Assembly (NCBI GenBank): GCA_016932435.1
Contig: JAFGCW010000079.1
Coordinates: 1-23,684 of the forward strand
From: Dehalococcoidales bacterium
Lineage (GTDB): Bacteria > Chloroflexota > Dehalococcoidia > Dehalococcoidales > UBA2162
Direction: 5' to 3'
Length of the DNA: 23,684 bases
The translations under genes and the position numbers were made by a program. The notes beneath the pieces were generated by a model. That model made no database searches, was not told where the DNA came from, and saw only the letters and a program-made list of their open reading frames with translations. Positions 14,573 to 21,638 of the stretch are shown here, one piece after another (positions within the stretch are counted from its first letter, which is position 1; each line of letters starts with the position of its first letter).

Positions 14573-15019
14573 ATGAAAGAGAGAAAATATGGGAAATATT
14601 TCCTGATCGAACCTGAGCTGATAAACAAGCCTAAGATCCCTATGGCATATCCTAGTACATACGTTGACAGTGCATCCCATTTTGGTAAACAAGTAAATTT
14701 TTCCATGGCATGGAGATACATTAAAGAGCCTATCCTCTTTGACCGGATACCACATTCCCATGATTTCGATGAATTCCTTTGTTTCCTGGGAGGAAATCTG
14801 GAGAATATCTTCGACTTCGATGCTTCGATAGAACTATCCATGGGCGAAGAAAAGGAGTTATACCTCATCGAGCAACCTACAATAGTCTATATCCCGAAAG
14901 GATTTATCCATACTCCACTGACATTCAAACGAGTTGATAAACCGGTTCTTTTCCATCCAATCGCTTTAACACCGAATTACTATAGCAAGTTCGAAGAAAA
15001 TATAACATTCCATAAATAA
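14573..15019 (+). CDS. Cupin-like metal-binding protein
   Basis: This 148-residue protein is a single-domain cupin candidate. The first metal motif reads PHSHDFDEFLCFLGG (His61, His63, Glu67) and the second IPKGFIHTP (His113), matching the cupin HxH-x3-E ... H pattern; His128 (LFHPIAL) may add a ligand. Cupins of this size are dioxygenases, isomerases or ligand sensors, and the reaction cannot be read from sequence. It is flanked by two SnoaL-like genes on the same strand. The gaps are 84 bases upstream and 64 downstream. The start has AAAAGGAG about 8 bases upstream. Confidence 0.8.
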   Translation: MKERKYGKYFLIEPELINKPKIPMAYPSTYVDSASHFGKQVNFSMAWRYIKEPILFDRIPHSHDFDEFLCFLGGNLENIFDFDASIELSMGEEKELYLIEQPTIVYIPKGFIHTPLTFKRVDKPVLFHPIALTPNYYSKFEENITFHK

Positions 15020-15083
15020 GAACAGTAATCTGTATAGTCATAATTGATCAGTAAAAAATGTAATGAAAATGGAGGTATAAGAT

Positions 15084-15788
15084 ATGAATATCGAGGAATT
15101 GGAAGCAAAGATTGAAGAACTCGAGATAAAAGTAGAGTCACTTCAACGATTACAGGATATCGAAGATATCAAGAAACTCCAATATGCTTATGGTTATTAT
15201 TTAATGAACTGGCTGCACGAGGAGTTAATCAACTGTTTTTCAACCAGTCCGAACACTACGCTTGAGTGGCCACAGGGGACTTTCATAGGAGCTGACGGAC
15301 CTCGTCGTTTCTTCGGCAATATCAATACCGAGAACGATCCTGAGTTCATGCATCAGATGATGCAGATATCAGGTATTATTGACATTGAACCGGATGGTGA
15401 TACCGCTAAGGGAAGATGGTGGGGATTCGGCGCAATGGCGATTCCCGCCGGATCCATGGAGGTGCCCGGAGGAGAAGGAGTCGGTCAATCGATAGGCTGC
15501 GGTATCTATGAGATGGTATATATTCGTGAAAATGATGTGTGGAAAATTCTTAAAATAAAGTGGGTACCCGTATACAGCGGAACACTTGAAGAAGGGTGGG
15601 TAAAACCGAACCGTAGATCAAAAGCCAAGTCTGATCCCATTAACAGCAGGGGATTCCCGGAATCCTGGCATCCCGATAGAGGTCCGGATCCTGTCGATTA
15701 TAGTTATCCGTCAGGTCGCATACTTCCATTCCATTATCCTCATCCTGTAACTGGTAAGAAAACGTCCGAGGAAAAACGTAACTCCTAA
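15084..15788 (+). CDS. SnoaL-like (NTF2-fold) protein with N-terminal coiled coil, copy 2
   Basis: This 234-residue paralogue of the gene at 13742 has the same layout: N-terminal coiled coil (IEELEAKIEELEIKVESLQ), domain opening DIEDIKKLQYAYGYYLMNW, AKGRWWGFGA, NDVWKILKIKW, and the tail PFHYPHPVTGKK near the C terminus. The last residues PFHYPHPVTGKKTSEEKRN (215-233) are identical to copy 1 while the rest is moderately diverged. GGAGGT lies 9 bases before the ATG. It closes the cluster. A strong hairpin follows about 35 bases after the stop. Confidence 0.82.
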   Translation: MNIEELEAKIEELEIKVESLQRLQDIEDIKKLQYAYGYYLMNWLHEELINCFSTSPNTTLEWPQGTFIGADGPRRFFGNINTENDPEFMHQMMQISGIIDIEPDGDTAKGRWWGFGAMAIPAGSMEVPGGEGVGQSIGCGIYEMVYIRENDVWKILKIKWVPVYSGTLEEGWVKPNRRSKAKSDPINSRGFPESWHPDRGPDPVDYSYPSGRILPFHYPHPVTGKKTSEEKRNS

Positions 15789-15821
15789 GGTCGCTATAGT
15801 TATCATGAATGAACGCATATA

Positions 15822-15853
15822 TCTACCTGAGATATCTATTTACCTCAGGTAGA
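15822..15853. terminator. Strong hairpin after the SnoaL-cupin-SnoaL cluster (U-poor)
   Basis: TCTACCTGAG (15822-15831) and CTCAGGTAGA (15844-15853) form a perfect 10-bp stem with a 12-base loop. It follows the last gene of the cluster by about 33 bases, as a terminator would, but lacks a T tract; RNA stabilisation or protein binding are alternatives. Confidence 0.4.
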
Positions 15854-15939
15854 AATACAGGTATATTAAAAGACCGAATCCCATGTGTTTAGTAAAACCT
15901 TCCCAAACCACGATAATAAGGTTGTAGGAAGTTAGTCTA

Positions 15940-15955
15940 TTGCGACATATTGCAA
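15940..15955. promoter_or_regulatory. Candidate Fur-family operator at the regulator's own promoter
   Basis: TTGCGACATATTGCAA is a degenerate copy of the core TTGCAATTAATTGCAA in the palindrome at 16445-16474. Its right half is the -35 of the fur promoter, so occupancy would block RNA polymerase. Confidence 0.55.
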
Positions 15956-15978
15956 ATATTCTTCGGTTCTGTTATAGT
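15950..15978 (+). promoter_or_regulatory. Promoter of the Fur-family regulator gene
   Basis: TTGCAA (15950-15955), a 17-base spacer and TATAGT (15973-15978). The start point would be near 15985, about 25 bases before ATG 16010. Confidence 0.6.
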
Positions 15979-16009
15979 AATTCCACTGTTCTCAAGAGGA
16001 TCCGAAATT

Positions 16010-16435
16010 ATGGATAATGCGAGGGATATAGCTGGTCAGTTAAGCCGGCAGGGATACAGGATAACTCCTCAGCGCATGATGATACTGGAGAGTATCGAGA
16101 ACAGTGATACCCATATCACTGCGGAAGACATCTACGCCCAGGTGATTGAGAAGTATCCCCGGGTCAATATATCAACCGTCTACAGAACCCTCGAGCTGCT
16201 GAAGCAACTCGGGCTGATCTACGAGATCGATCTTGGAGAAGCGAAGATAGGGTATCATCCCGAGAATAAAGGGCATCACCATCATCTTATCTGCCGGAAG
16301 TGCCATTCCATTATCGATATCAATGAATCAGCTCTCTTCTCGGTTAAAGCCGTATTACTCCAGGCGTTTAATTTTGACGCCGACCTGAAACATCTTGCCC
16401 TGTTCGGACTTTGTGAGAAATGCAGAAAAGAGTAA
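16010..16435 (+). CDS. Fur-family metal-responsive transcriptional regulator (Zur/Nur-like by context)
   Basis: This 141-residue protein has the Fur winged-helix domain (about 8-75, RITPQRMMILESIENSDTHITAEDIY ... STVYRTLELLKQLGL in pieces) and a C-terminal metal-binding/dimerisation domain with GHHHHLICRKC (88-98). Two CxxC pairs (Cys95/98 and Cys135/138) match the structural zinc site of the family. ATG 16010 is used because AGAGGA is 9 bases upstream and because the promoter -10 lies inside the longer open frame from 15950. It sits directly before a metal-import operon whose promoter region holds a long palindrome, so it probably represses that operon with Zn or Ni as co-repressor. The metal is inferred only. 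Confidence 0.9.
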   Translation: MDNARDIAGQLSRQGYRITPQRMMILESIENSDTHITAEDIYAQVIEKYPRVNISTVYRTLELLKQLGLIYEIDLGEAKIGYHPENKGHHHHLICRKCHSIIDINESALFSVKAVLLQAFNFDADLKHLALFGLCEKCRKE

Positions 16436-16444
16436 TTTTTTCAT

Positions 16445-16474
16445 TTGTTACTTGCAATTAATTGCAAGTAACAA
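16445..16474. promoter_or_regulatory. 30-bp perfect palindrome, candidate Fur-family operator
   Basis: TTGTTACTTGCAATT (16445-16459) is followed directly by its exact reverse complement (16460-16474) with no loop. It lies between fur and the next start codon (ATG 16498), 23 bases upstream of that codon and 13 bases before the ribosome site. Lack of a loop and of a downstream T tract argues for a protein-binding site rather than a terminator. Confidence 0.75.
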
Positions 16475-16497
16475 CATACATAGTTACAGGAGGTAGT

Positions 16498-16698
16498 ATG
16501 AGTAACGAAGAAGAAAAAATAAGGACGCTACTGGATTACTGGATAGAACATAATAACGAACATGGTCAGGAATTCAGAGAGTGGTCTGAGAAGATGAAAG
16601 ACGCTGACAAACCGGTTGTGTCGGCGGAACTGTTACAGGCATCTATGGAGATGGACAAAGCGACCGAACACCTGTTAGCTGCCCGTGAAAGATTATAA
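16498..16698 (+). CDS. Small helical protein of unknown function in metal operon
   Basis: This 66-residue acidic protein is predicted to be almost entirely helical and has no signal peptide or TM segment. Its N-terminal half LLDYWIEHNNEHGQEFREW includes His and acidic residues that could bind a metal, and the second half SAELLQASMEMDKATEHLLAARERL looks like an amphipathic helix. It resembles small proteins found beside CooT-type genes in anaerobes (possibly DUF8180), which I recognise only loosely. ATG 16498 is chosen because of the perfect AGGAGGT site 4-5 bases upstream; the longer frame from 16462 starts inside the palindrome. It is the first gene of the operon, 14 bases before cooT. Confidence 0.78.
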   Translation: MSNEEEKIRTLLDYWIEHNNEHGQEFREWSEKMKDADKPVVSAELLQASMEMDKATEHLLAARERL

Positions 16699-16712
16699 CA
16701 AGGGGGGGTACG

Positions 16713-16904
16713 ATGTGTTTGTCAAAAGCTTATATTGCTAAAAATGGTGAAAATCAATTACTTATCGAAAATGTATCTTCGGTACGATTGGAAGACGGCA
16801 GAATACTGTTAAACACGCTTTTCGGTGAACATGAAGAGATCAAGGCAGAGATTAAAGAAATCGATTTTATGACTCACCGTATACTTCTGGAAGAAGCTGT
16901 GTAG
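16713..16904 (+). CDS. CooT family nickel-binding protein
   Basis: This 63-residue protein matches the CooT family: MCLSKAYI start with Cys2 (the nickel ligand in Rhodospirillum CooT), a small beta-rich domain with LLIENVSSVRLEDGRILL, LFGEHEEIKAEIKEIDF and a C-terminal ILLEEA strand. CooT acts in nickel delivery to carbon monoxide dehydrogenase in its best-studied host; related small proteins occur widely in anaerobes. No CODH gene is present in this window. AAGGGGGGG lies upstream of the ATG. Its place between the operator and an ABC metal importer argues that nickel is one of the cargo metals. Confidence 0.82.
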   Translation: MCLSKAYIAKNGENQLLIENVSSVRLEDGRILLNTLFGEHEEIKAEIKEIDFMTHRILLEEAV

Positions 16905-16966
16905 GTGAGCGTGATTTCTAGTATCAAAAATAGTGGTATTGATTATTCAGAATCAGGAGGTTAAGT

Positions 16967-17809
16967 ATGAAAAGGTACAGGATATTGACGGTCATTACAG
17001 CGGTTTGCCTGTTACTGGGTACATTGTTAACCGGATGTTCAGGAACGGATGACACTCGTGTGAAGGTGGTGACCAGTACCTCACACCTCGAACAACTTGT
17101 ACAAACGATAGGTGGGGATGCGGTCGATGTAATTAACATCGTGCCACCTGCTTCGCATCCCGGAGATTTTGATGCGAGTCCAGGCGATATCAGGAAGCTT
17201 GCCGATGCTGACCTGTTTCTATGGCACAACTGGCCGGGAGAGGTGTACGTGCCGGCTTTGATCGAATCGGCTGATAATCCTGATATGGAAGTGGTAACGA
17301 TTGAAATCCAGGGAAGCTGGATGACGCCCCCGGTACAGCTCCAGGCAATCGACAAAGTAACCGAGGTATTAGGCCAGATCGATGAAGATAATGCGGCTGA
17401 GTATGAGAAAAATGCCGAAGCATATAAAGAAGAGGTCCGGGCTGCCGAGGCAGAAGTTAAAGGTATGTTGTCTAAAGAATCCTTCTCGGAGGTAAATGTA
17501 CTTTGTGCAGGATGGCAAGCTGGATTTATCGGATGGTGTGGATTTAACATCGTAAAAACATACGGCTTGCCGGTGCCACCGACACTTGGCGAGATCGAGG
17601 AACTGATTGGTCTGGGTAGAGAAGCCGGAGTAAGCCTCGTTATAGATAACCTTCATGATAATCCGGACTCGGGAAAACCTATAGCAACTGAACTGGGATG
17701 TAAAAGGGTGGTATTATATAACTTTCCGGGTGTTGATGAGTCTACAGACACATGGATAGAAACACTCAAGACAAACATCGATTTGTTAATGGAAGCTGTA
17801 TCCGAATAA
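16967..17809 (+). CDS. ZnuA-like metal-binding lipoprotein of an ABC importer
   Basis: This 280-residue protein has a lipoprotein signal peptide (lipobox LTGC, Cys24) and a cluster A-I (ZnuA/TroA) metal-binding fold. TSTSHLEQLVQTIGGD (37-51), PPASHPGDFDASPGDIRKLADAD (in two parts, 60-82) and LFLWHNWPGE (83-92) fit the family. Candidate ligands are His40, His64, His87, Cys180/Cys191 and His230. The usual His of the third ligand segment is replaced by CAGWQAGFIGWCGF, and the PHxYEP element is altered to SHPGDF. These changes suggest a metal or ligand set unlike classic ZnuA. ATG has AGGAGG upstream. The ATPase follows after 26 bases. Confidence 0.88.
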   Translation: MKRYRILTVITAVCLLLGTLLTGCSGTDDTRVKVVTSTSHLEQLVQTIGGDAVDVINIVPPASHPGDFDASPGDIRKLADADLFLWHNWPGEVYVPALIESADNPDMEVVTIEIQGSWMTPPVQLQAIDKVTEVLGQIDEDNAAEYEKNAEAYKEEVRAAEAEVKGMLSKESFSEVNVLCAGWQAGFIGWCGFNIVKTYGLPVPPTLGEIEELIGLGREAGVSLVIDNLHDNPDSGKPIATELGCKRVVLYNFPGVDESTDTWIETLKTNIDLLMEAVSE

Positions 17810-17835
17810 GATAGAGGTTACGTTGTAGAAAGCGA

Positions 17836-18633
17836 ATGACAGAACCTGTAATAAAAATTGATAATGCGGTGGTTTCTTACCGCGAGGATGTTGCTCTGCG
17901 CGGAGTATCGATCGAAATATATCCCGGAGAGTTTGTCGGTGTAATCGGGCCGAACGGCGCTGGTAAGACTACGCTTCTGACAATCGTTAACGGACTCGGT
18001 AAACTCGTCAGCGGTAAAGTGAGAGTGCTGGGCAGTCCGGTTTCTTCAGGAAACGAACATGCACTCCGGAAAAAGGTAGGTTACGTCGCTCAGCTTGAAA
18101 ATATCGACCCGAGGATGCCTATGCATGTCCGCGAAGTGGCGATGATAGGCAGGTACGGTGTCCTGGGCTTGTTTAAAAGACCGAACAGGGATGACTGGAA
18201 GATAGTCGATGAGATGCTGGAACTCGTGGGAATGACCCATCTTGCCGACAGACCGATAGGCCATCTCTCCGGAGGTGAGCAGCAGCGGGTAGCCATTGCC
18301 CGATGCCTTGCCCAGGAGCCTTCGCTGTTCCTCCTGGATGAACCTACTGCTTCGCTGGACTGGAAAGCCCAGACCGAAATACTCGACCTGGTAAAGCAGA
18401 TCCATGATACACGGAAACTGACAACGCTGTTCGTTACTCACGACCTGGATGCAATGCCGCATACCTGCGACCGGGTAGTGCTGATGAAAGATGGATTGAT
18501 AGCGGGAGACGGTTCTCCCGAGGAAATGATATCGACTGAGATGATCAGTGAACTCTTCGGGATAACCGCATCGGTGGTTAAGGAACGCCAGCCGCATATA
18601 CATATTGACAGCCGCAAACACGAAAAGGAGTAA
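17836..18633 (+). CDS. ZnuC-like metal ABC transporter ATP-binding protein
   Basis: This 265-residue ATPase has Walker [10 protein letters not shown] (about 39-47), the signature [13 protein letters not shown], Walker [13 protein letters not shown] and the switch His in FVTHDLD. It powers import by the membrane partner encoded next. The C-terminal tail is His-rich ([13 protein letters not shown]), a feature seen in several metal transporter ATPases and possibly a metal sensor. The ribosome site is weak (GAAAG). The stop lies 4 bases before the permease start, indicating translational coupling. Confidence 0.93.
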   Translation: MTEPVIKIDNAVVSYREDVALRGVSIEIYPGEFVGVIGPNGAGKTTLLTIVNGLGKLVSGKVRVLGSPVSSGNEHALRKKVGYVAQLENIDPRMPMHVREVAMIGRYGVLGLFKRPNRDDWKIVDEMLELVGMTHLADRPIGHLSGGEQQRVAIARCLAQEPSLFLLDEPTASLDWKAQTEILDLVKQIHDTRKLTTLFVTHDLDAMPHTCDRVVLMKDGLIAGDGSPEEMISTEMISELFGITASVVKERQPHIHIDSRKHEKE

Positions 18634-18637
18634 TTGC

Positions 18638-19516
18638 GTGGACTTTTCAATATTCGGATACCAGTTCATGCAGAATGCGATATTATCGGCATTCCTGGGT
18701 GGTATCGCCTGTTCTGTTATTGGTGTTTTCGTGGTGCTGATGCATATGCCCTTTATCGGTGTAGCGATGTCGCACGCGGCCTTTGCCGGAGCGTTGATCG
18801 GACTCTGGGTTGGTATCGATCCGCTGATAACTGCACTGATTTTAAGTTTGCTGGCGGCGGCGGTTGTCGGTCCGCTTGCCGACCGGGGAGAGTTAAGTCC
18901 GGAGACATCACTGGGCGTTATTTTCTCCCTGATGCTCGGCCTGGCATTTCTTTTCATGGGACTCATGCCGTACGCCAGGGCAGGCGCAATGGAACTACTC
19001 TGGGGCAGTATCCTGACGAACACTACCAGCGATATCGTAATACTTTTAATCGTGACCGTTGTAGTTGTCGGACTCGTCATTGTGTTCTACAAGGAGATAC
19101 AGGCTACCGTATTTAACCGCGGAATAGCGTTATCCGTAGGATTGCCGGCAACACTGATCCTTTACGGTATTTTGTTTCTTACAGGAGCGACGGTTACGGC
19201 GAGCCTCCGGTCCATCGGTGGTCTGCTGATTTTCAGTCTCATACTGAATCCGGCTGCTGCTGCTTACCAGTTGACCTACAGTATGAAAAAGATGTTTCTG
19301 CTGGCGGCGGTTTTCGGAGTAGTATCCAGCTGGGCCGGACTCTTTTTCTCCTACCTTTTCGATATTCCCAGCGGTGCGACGATAGTTATTACTTCGTCGA
19401 TTATCTTCCTTGTAGCAGCTGTATTTTCTCCCAAGAGAAAAGTCAAGGGATGGAAAGGAATGTTGCCGGTGAAAGAGGATATCAAACCGGGAACAGGAGT
19501 ATCGGATGACAGATAA
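18638..19516 (+). CDS. ZnuB-like metal ABC transporter permease
   Basis: This 292-residue polytopic membrane protein matches the ABC-3 family of zinc/manganese permeases, with about 8-9 hydrophobic segments. Family segments are FLGGIACSVIGVFVVL, MSHAAFAGALIGL, LMGL-type and SLRSIGGLLIFSLILNPAAAAYQLT. GTG 18638 is chosen: AAAAGGAG is 7 bases upstream, and the longer frame from 18605 starts inside the ATPase gene. The C terminus (KPGTGVSDDR) overlaps the next methyltransferase start by 11 bases. Together with the ZnuA-like lipoprotein and the ATPase it makes a complete importer. Confidence 0.92.
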   Translation: MDFSIFGYQFMQNAILSAFLGGIACSVIGVFVVLMHMPFIGVAMSHAAFAGALIGLWVGIDPLITALILSLLAAAVVGPLADRGELSPETSLGVIFSLMLGLAFLFMGLMPYARAGAMELLWGSILTNTTSDIVILLIVTVVVVGLVIVFYKEIQATVFNRGIALSVGLPATLILYGILFLTGATVTASLRSIGGLLIFSLILNPAAAAYQLTYSMKKMFLLAAVFGVVSSWAGLFFSYLFDIPSGATIVITSSIIFLVAAVFSPKRKVKGWKGMLPVKEDIKPGTGVSDDR

Positions 19517-20138
19517 CAGACAATACTGGGAACAGAGATTTGGCGAAGAGGGTATGATCTGGGGAGAAACTCCCAGTAAGACAGCCTATTATGCCCTGGA
19601 GATATTTCGCAGCCACGAAATCAAGAGGATTCTTGTTCCGGGATCGGGTTACGGCAGGAATACGAAGCTGTTTTCTTCGTCAGGATATGAAGTAACTGGC
19701 GTAGAGATATCCGAAAAAGCCTGCACTATGGCTAAGCTGTTCAATCCGGATACAATGTTTTACCAGGGATCGGTTCTCGATATGCCGTTCGATACAAATT
19801 TATATGATGCCATTTATTGTTTTAACGTTCTTCATTTTTTCCTGGAAGATGACAGGAATTTATTTCTTAAGAATTGTGCTGAGAAACTGAAGAAAAACGG
19901 ACTGATGTTCTTCACGGTTTTTTCAGATGAAGAATCAAACTTCGGACAGGGAAACGAAGTAGAAAAGAATACATTCGAAACTCGACCAGGCAGACCAGCC
20001 CATTATTATACTGAAGTTGATCTGCTAGAGCAATTTAAAGATTTCAACATTGGTGAGAAGGGTGTATTACCTGATCCGGAAGATCACGGAGGTAAATCTC
20101 ATACTCACGTTTTACGATATGTTCTGGCAGTGAAATAG
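19506..20138 (+). CDS. Class I SAM-dependent methyltransferase (TehB-like), in metal operon
   Basis: This 210-residue protein opens NRQYWEQRFGEEGMIWGE and has the SAM motif ILVPGSGYGRNTKLFS (motif I, about 42-57), VTGVEISEKA and a DAIYCFNVLHFF motif IV. The C-terminal block FGQGNEVEKNTFE...HYYTEVD and SHTHVLRYV is shared with the methyltransferase at 12972 in weaker form. Members of this group include tellurite/thiopurine-type small-molecule methyltransferases; the acceptor is unknown. Its start overlaps the permease gene by 11 bases and has AGGAG upstream, so it is translated with the transporter. This raises the possibility of methylation of a metal ligand (metallophore) or of the metalloid itself. 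Confidence 0.87.
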   Translation: MTDNRQYWEQRFGEEGMIWGETPSKTAYYALEIFRSHEIKRILVPGSGYGRNTKLFSSSGYEVTGVEISEKACTMAKLFNPDTMFYQGSVLDMPFDTNLYDAIYCFNVLHFFLEDDRNLFLKNCAEKLKKNGLMFFTVFSDEESNFGQGNEVEKNTFETRPGRPAHYYTEVDLLEQFKDFNIGEKGVLPDPEDHGGKSHTHVLRYVLAVK

Positions 20139-20149
20139 ATAGATACTTC

Positions 20150-20758
20150 ATGGAGAAAGATATAGAGATGTTGAGAGAGTATTTTAACAGCAGGGCTGAC
20201 ATCTGGGATGAAGATGTCGCCGAGAAGGATACGAATAAACTGAGACAGATGGCTGAAAGACTGGAACTTAAACCGGGATCTGCCGTTCTCGATGTCGGTA
20301 CGGGTACGGGTGTCTTTTTACCCTACCTGCTGAAAAATATCGGCGAAAACGGTAAGATTGTAGCACTTGATCTGGCTGAAGAAATGCTGGCAAAAGCCAG
20401 GGCTAAATATCCGAATACAAACATAGAATTTCTTCACGCAGATATCATGGATTTACCGATATATGAAGAGATGTTCGATTCGGTCGTCTGTTATTCCAGT
20501 TTTCCTCATTTTCAGGACAAGAATAAGGCGCTAACGGAGATGAAACGGGTGATGAAATCCGGCGGCAGGATTATAATCTGCCATACTTCCAGCCGCGACC
20601 ATATTAACGGAATACATTCCACGCTTCCCGGTGTGGAAAATGACCTGCTTCCCTCTCCTGATGAAATGCGTAGTTTATTATCGGACGCAGGATTCACCGT
20701 AGTTAATATCGAGGAAGATTCGGAAAGCTACCTCGCAGTTGGGGAAAAGCCTGAGTAA
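20150..20758 (+). CDS. Class I SAM-dependent methyltransferase (UbiE-like), in metal operon
   Basis: This 202-residue protein opens LREYFNSRADIWDE and carries motif I AVLDVGTGTGVFLPYLL (about 45-61), VALDLAEEMLAKA, and LHADIMDLP, with a PHFQDKNKALTEMKRVMKSGGR region typical of the Methyltransf_11 group. It differs from the preceding methyltransferase, so this is not a simple duplication. The start is placed at ATG 20150, which lacks a clear ribosome site; ATG 20168 is preceded by GGAG and is an equally good candidate. It lies 11 bases after the previous gene and ends 10 bases before the convergent nadC stop. Confidence 0.87.
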   Translation: MEKDIEMLREYFNSRADIWDEDVAEKDTNKLRQMAERLELKPGSAVLDVGTGTGVFLPYLLKNIGENGKIVALDLAEEMLAKARAKYPNTNIEFLHADIMDLPIYEEMFDSVVCYSSFPHFQDKNKALTEMKRVMKSGGRIIICHTSSRDHINGIHSTLPGVENDLLPSPDEMRSLLSDAGFTVVNIEEDSESYLAVGEKPE

Positions 20759-20768
20759 GGTTACTCAA

Positions 20769-21638
20769 TCAAGATTCGTACTCGATTCTGATATCGAGTG
20801 ATTTGTATGAATGGGTAAGCGCTCCGATAGATATGATATCCACGCCTGAGAGCGCAGCTTCTCTTACGTTCTTAAGAGTAATGTTTCCGGAAGCTTCTGT
20901 CCTGATTCCGGCAGGCATCAAGTCTACTACCTTTTTCATTTCTTCAGGTCTCATGTTATCGAGCATGATAATATCCACTCCGGCTTGTGCGGCTTCGGCT
21001 GCTTCTGTGGCGGTGGTCACTTCAATCTCAATGGTAATTCCCTTGCGGCTGTTCTGCTTTGCCCGGGCAATTATATCTGCCAGGCTTAATCCATCGGCAC
21101 GTAAAGCAGCAATATGGTTGTCCTTGATGAGGACTGCATCTCCCAAATGCATACGGTGGTTCTCCCCACCGCCCATTTTTACGGCGTATTTTTCAAGTAA
21201 TCTCATACCGGGCGTGGTCTTGCGGGTATCGTATATTTTTCCTTTGCATCCCCGGATCTCGGCTACGTACCTGGCTGTTTCAGTGGCAACGCCACTGAGA
21301 CGCTGCAGCAAGTTCAGGGCAACTCTTTCAGCTTTAAGGATGCTGAGCATACTTCCGGAAACCGTGCCGACTATATCTCCGGGTTTAACCGGTGTCCCAT
21401 CCTCGATGTTTTGGATATATTCCAGTGACTGGTCAACTTTGTTAAAGACCCGGGACATAATGACGCCGCCAGCGAGTACACCGTTTTCTACGATAATAAC
21501 AGATGCCCTGCCTTGCAGGTCGGGTGGTATCAAGGCTTCGCTGGAGGCGTCGCCTTTACCAAGGTCTTCATTAAAAGCGAGGTCGATAATATCATCGACC
21601 TGTTTATCTGAAAGGTTAATATTGCTCTCCGGAGTCAA
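20769..21638 (-). CDS. nadC: Nicotinate-nucleotide pyrophosphorylase (carboxylating), QPRTase
   Basis: This enzyme of about 289 residues converts quinolinate and PRPP to nicotinate mononucleotide, CO2 and PPi in de novo NAD synthesis. Motifs: NEDLGKGDASSEAL near the N terminus, LNLLQRLSGVATETA, DTRKTTPGMR, KMGGGENHRMHLGDAVLIKDNH in two parts, IEIEV, DIIMLDNM, EASGNI and DIISIGALTHS. The start is TTG 21638, which has AAAGAGG 9 bases upstream; TTG 21647 is also in frame, but its ribosome site would touch the codon. The gene overlaps yajC by 23 bases. nadA and nadB are not in the window. Confidence 0.95.
   Translation of the reverse strand: MTPESNINLSDKQVDDIIDLAFNEDLGKGDASSEALIPPDLQGRASVIIVENGVLAGGVIMSRVFNKVDQSLEYIQNIEDGTPVKPGDIVGTVSGSMLSILKAERVALNLLQRLSGVATETARYVAEIRGCKGKIYDTRKTTPGMRLLEKYAVKMGGGENHRMHLGDAVLIKDNHIAALRADGLSLADIIARAKQNSRKGITIEIEVTTATEAAEAAQAGVDIIMLDNMRPEEMKKVVDLMPAGIRTEASGNITLKNVREAALSGVDIISIGALTHSYKSLDIRIEYES

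Noticed and set aside
15775..15807. Similarity to the conserved 23S rRNA stretch TAACTATAACGGTCCTAAGG
   Set aside because: The matching pieces are short, in mixed orientation and partly inside the conserved coding end of the SnoaL-like gene; treated as coincidence.
20752..20767. TGAGTA/TACTCA hairpin between convergent methyltransferase and nadC stops
   Set aside because: Stem is 6-7 bp with a tiny loop and no T tract on either strand; the self-complementarity could arise by chance.
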